Positions 5,013-6,298 of a DNA stretch of 6,298 nt are shown one piece after another (position 1 is the first letter of the stretch; each line of letters begins with the position of its first letter). Below the pieces are notes generated by a model. That model was not told the origin of the DNA. It saw only the letters and a program-made list of their open reading frames with translations, and did not search any database. The stretch is from Acidimicrobiia bacterium (GTDB taxonomy: Bacteria > Actinomycetota > Acidimicrobiia > IMCC26256 > BP-133): assembly GCA_025923175.1 (NCBI GenBank), contig JAICGL010000261.1, forward strand, positions 1 to 6,298, given 5' to 3'. The translations under genes were made by a program, and so were the position numbers.

Positions 5013-6298
5013 GTGGAGCAGCGCACCCCGAGCGACGTCCTTGGATTGGTTCGGGACCAGGGCATCGAAGTCATCGACTTCCGTTTCTGCGACCTGCCCG
5101 GCCTGATGCAGCACTTCTCCGTCCCCTCCCATGAGCTCTCGGAGGAAGCGTTCGAGGACGGTTACGGCTTCGACGGGTCGTCGATCCGTGGTTTCCAGGA
5201 GATCCAGGAGTCCGACATGCTCCTGATCCCGGACCCCAACACGGCGGTCGTCGACCCCTTCCGCCCCCACCCCACCCTCAACATCAACTGCTTCGTCCGT
5301 GACCCGGTCACCGGCGAGAGCTACTCCCGTGACCCCCGATACGTGGCCAAGAAGGCGGAGGACTACCTCCGGGGGACCGGCCTGGCCGACACGGCCTACT
5401 TCGGCCCCGAGGCGGAGTTCTACATCTTCGACTCCGTCCGCTTCGACCAGACCCAGAACTCCTCGTACCACTACGTCGACTCGATCGAGGGTGCCTGGAA
5501 CTCCGGCGCCGAGGAAGTGGGCGGCAACAAGGGCTACAAGCCCCGGTACAAGGAGGGGTACTTCCCCGTCTCGCCGACCGACCACTACCAGGATCTTCGG
5601 TCGGAGATGGTCCGTGTGCTCGAGGCCTGCGGGATCGCCATCGAGGTGCAGCACCACGAGGTCGGCACGGCCGGCCAGGCCGAGATCGACATGCGCTTCG
5701 ACTCGATGCTGAAGATGGCCGACCAGGTCATGCTCTACAAGTACATCGTGAAGAACGTGGCCCTGGCGGCCGGCAAGACGGTGACGTTCATGCCGAAGCC
5801 GATCTTCCAGGACAACGGCTCGGGCATGCACGTGCACCAGTCGCTGTGGAAGGGCGGCCAGCCGCTGTTCTTTGACGAGACCGGCTACGCCGGCCTGTCC
5901 GACATGGCCCGCTGGTACATCGGCGGTCTGCTCAAGCACACCCCGGCGGTGCTGGCCTTCGCGGCTCCGACCACCAACTCCTACAAGCGGTTGGTGCCGG
6001 GCTACGAGGCGCCGGTCAACCTGGTGTACTCGCAGCGGAACCGGTCGGCGTCGGTGCGGATCCCGCTGTACTCCAAGAGCCCGAAGGCGAAGCGGCTCGA
6101 GTACCGCTGCCCCGACCCGTCCTGCAACCCGTACCTGGCCTTCTCGGCCATGCTCATGGCCGGCCTCGACGGGATCCAGAACCGCATCGAGCCGCCCAAG
6201 CCGCTCGACAAGGACCTCTACGACCTCCCGCCTGAGGAACTGGCGCAGGTGCCCCAGGTGCCGTCGTCCCTCGAGGAGGCCCTGTCGGCTCTGGAGGC
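5013..6298 (+). CDS. glnA: Glutamine synthetase type I (GSI-beta), 3'-truncated
   Basis: The central enzyme of ammonia assimilation: glutamate, ammonia and ATP to glutamine, as a cytosolic dodecamer. 428 residues are visible out of about 474; the end of the C-terminal catalytic part lies beyond the window. The sequence follows mycobacterial GlnA1 closely: FRFCDLPGLMQHFSVP (23-38), FDGSSIRGF with Asp54 (53-61), ESDMLLIPDP (66-75), YFGPEAEFYIF (129-139), HHEVGTAGQAEIDMRF (214-229), NGSGMHVHQSLW (268-279), NSYKRLVPGYEAP (322-334, flap Glu332), NRSASVRIP (343-351) and RLEYRCPDPSCNPY (361-374). The GSI-beta insertion around residues 145-185 is present. The adenylylation loop DLYDLPPEE carries Tyr403, so control by a GlnE-type adenylyltransferase is expected, although glnE is not in the window. 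The GTG start is supported by GGAGG 8 bases upstream. Divergent from glnA2; probably under nitrogen control. Confidence 0.97.
   Translation, partial: MEQRTPSDVLGLVRDQGIEVIDFRFCDLPGLMQHFSVPSHELSEEAFEDGYGFDGSSIRGFQEIQESDMLLIPDPNTAVVDPFRPHPTLNINCFVRDPVTGESYSRDPRYVAKKAEDYLRGTGLADTAYFGPEAEFYIFDSVRFDQTQNSSYHYVDSIEGAWNSGAEEVGGNKGYKPRYKEGYFPVSPTDHYQDLRSEMVRVLEACGIAIEVQHHEVGTAGQAEIDMRFDSMLKMADQVMLYKYIVKNVALAAGKTVTFMPKPIFQDNGSGMHVHQSLWKGGQPLFFDETGYAGLSDMARWYIGGLLKHTPAVLAFAAPTTNSYKRLVPGYEAPVNLVYSQRNRSASVRIPLYSKSPKAKRLEYRCPDPSCNPYLAFSAMLMAGLDGIQNRIEPPKPLDKDLYDLPPEELAQVPQVPSSLEEALSALE

Noticed and set aside
4965..5939. Long minus-strand frame, 324 codons, opposite glnA
   Set aside because: Antisense shadow of glnA, Val/Leu/Asp-rich as expected from reverse reading of GC-rich codons.
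1..6298. Defence island, mobile element or CRISPR
   Set aside because: The EVE domain alone is not evidence; no nuclease, transposase, integrase, terminal repeats or spaced direct repeats were seen.

Overview
This is high-GC DNA (strong G/C at third codon positions) with Shine-Dalgarno sites of the GGAGG type. It carries two type-I glutamine synthetases and a GlnR-like orphan response regulator, which together point to an actinobacterium. The lineage cannot be fixed from the window; a deep-branching group such as Acidimicrobiia is a guess. No phage, transposon, CRISPR, rRNA or tRNA signal was seen. Genes are tightly packed, and two convergent pairs share overlapping stop codons.

Layout. 1-335 (+) is the 3' part of an EVE-domain (PUA/YTH-like fold) protein, followed by a hairpin terminator. 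465-761 (+) is a 98-residue zinc-ribbon-like protein. 758-2074 (-) encodes a 438-residue alanine/glutamate/proline-rich coiled-coil protein with a two-helix membrane segment, convergent with the zinc-ribbon gene and divergent from the next. 2134-2520 (+) is a RidA enamine/imine deaminase. 2584-2733 (+) is a 49-residue small membrane protein, probably translated from a leaderless message. 2730-3434 (-) is the GlnR/OmpR-type regulator, joined by a TAGTG stop/start overlap to glnA2-type glutamine synthetase at 3434-4795 (-). A divergent control region rich in inverted repeats (4796-5012) separates this operon from glnA (GSI-beta) at 5013-6298 (+), which runs off the window.

How the genes fit together. 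The right half is a nitrogen-assimilation locus. GlnA carries the conserved Tyr in the adenylylation loop and should make glutamine from glutamate, ammonia and ATP. The paralogue GlnA2 has Phe at that position. The regulator has the GlnR-type winged helix but lacks the phospho-accepting Asp in its receiver domain, and it is translationally coupled to glnA2. In mycobacteria glnE (GS adenylyltransferase) lies between glnA1 and glnA2; here the two synthetases are directly divergent with only a control region between them. The left half (EVE, zinc ribbon, coiled-coil membrane protein, RidA) has no clear joint function. The strongest candidates for something undescribed are the glnA2-coupled phospho-site-less regulator with its multi-dyad control region, and the unrecognised coiled-coil membrane protein.
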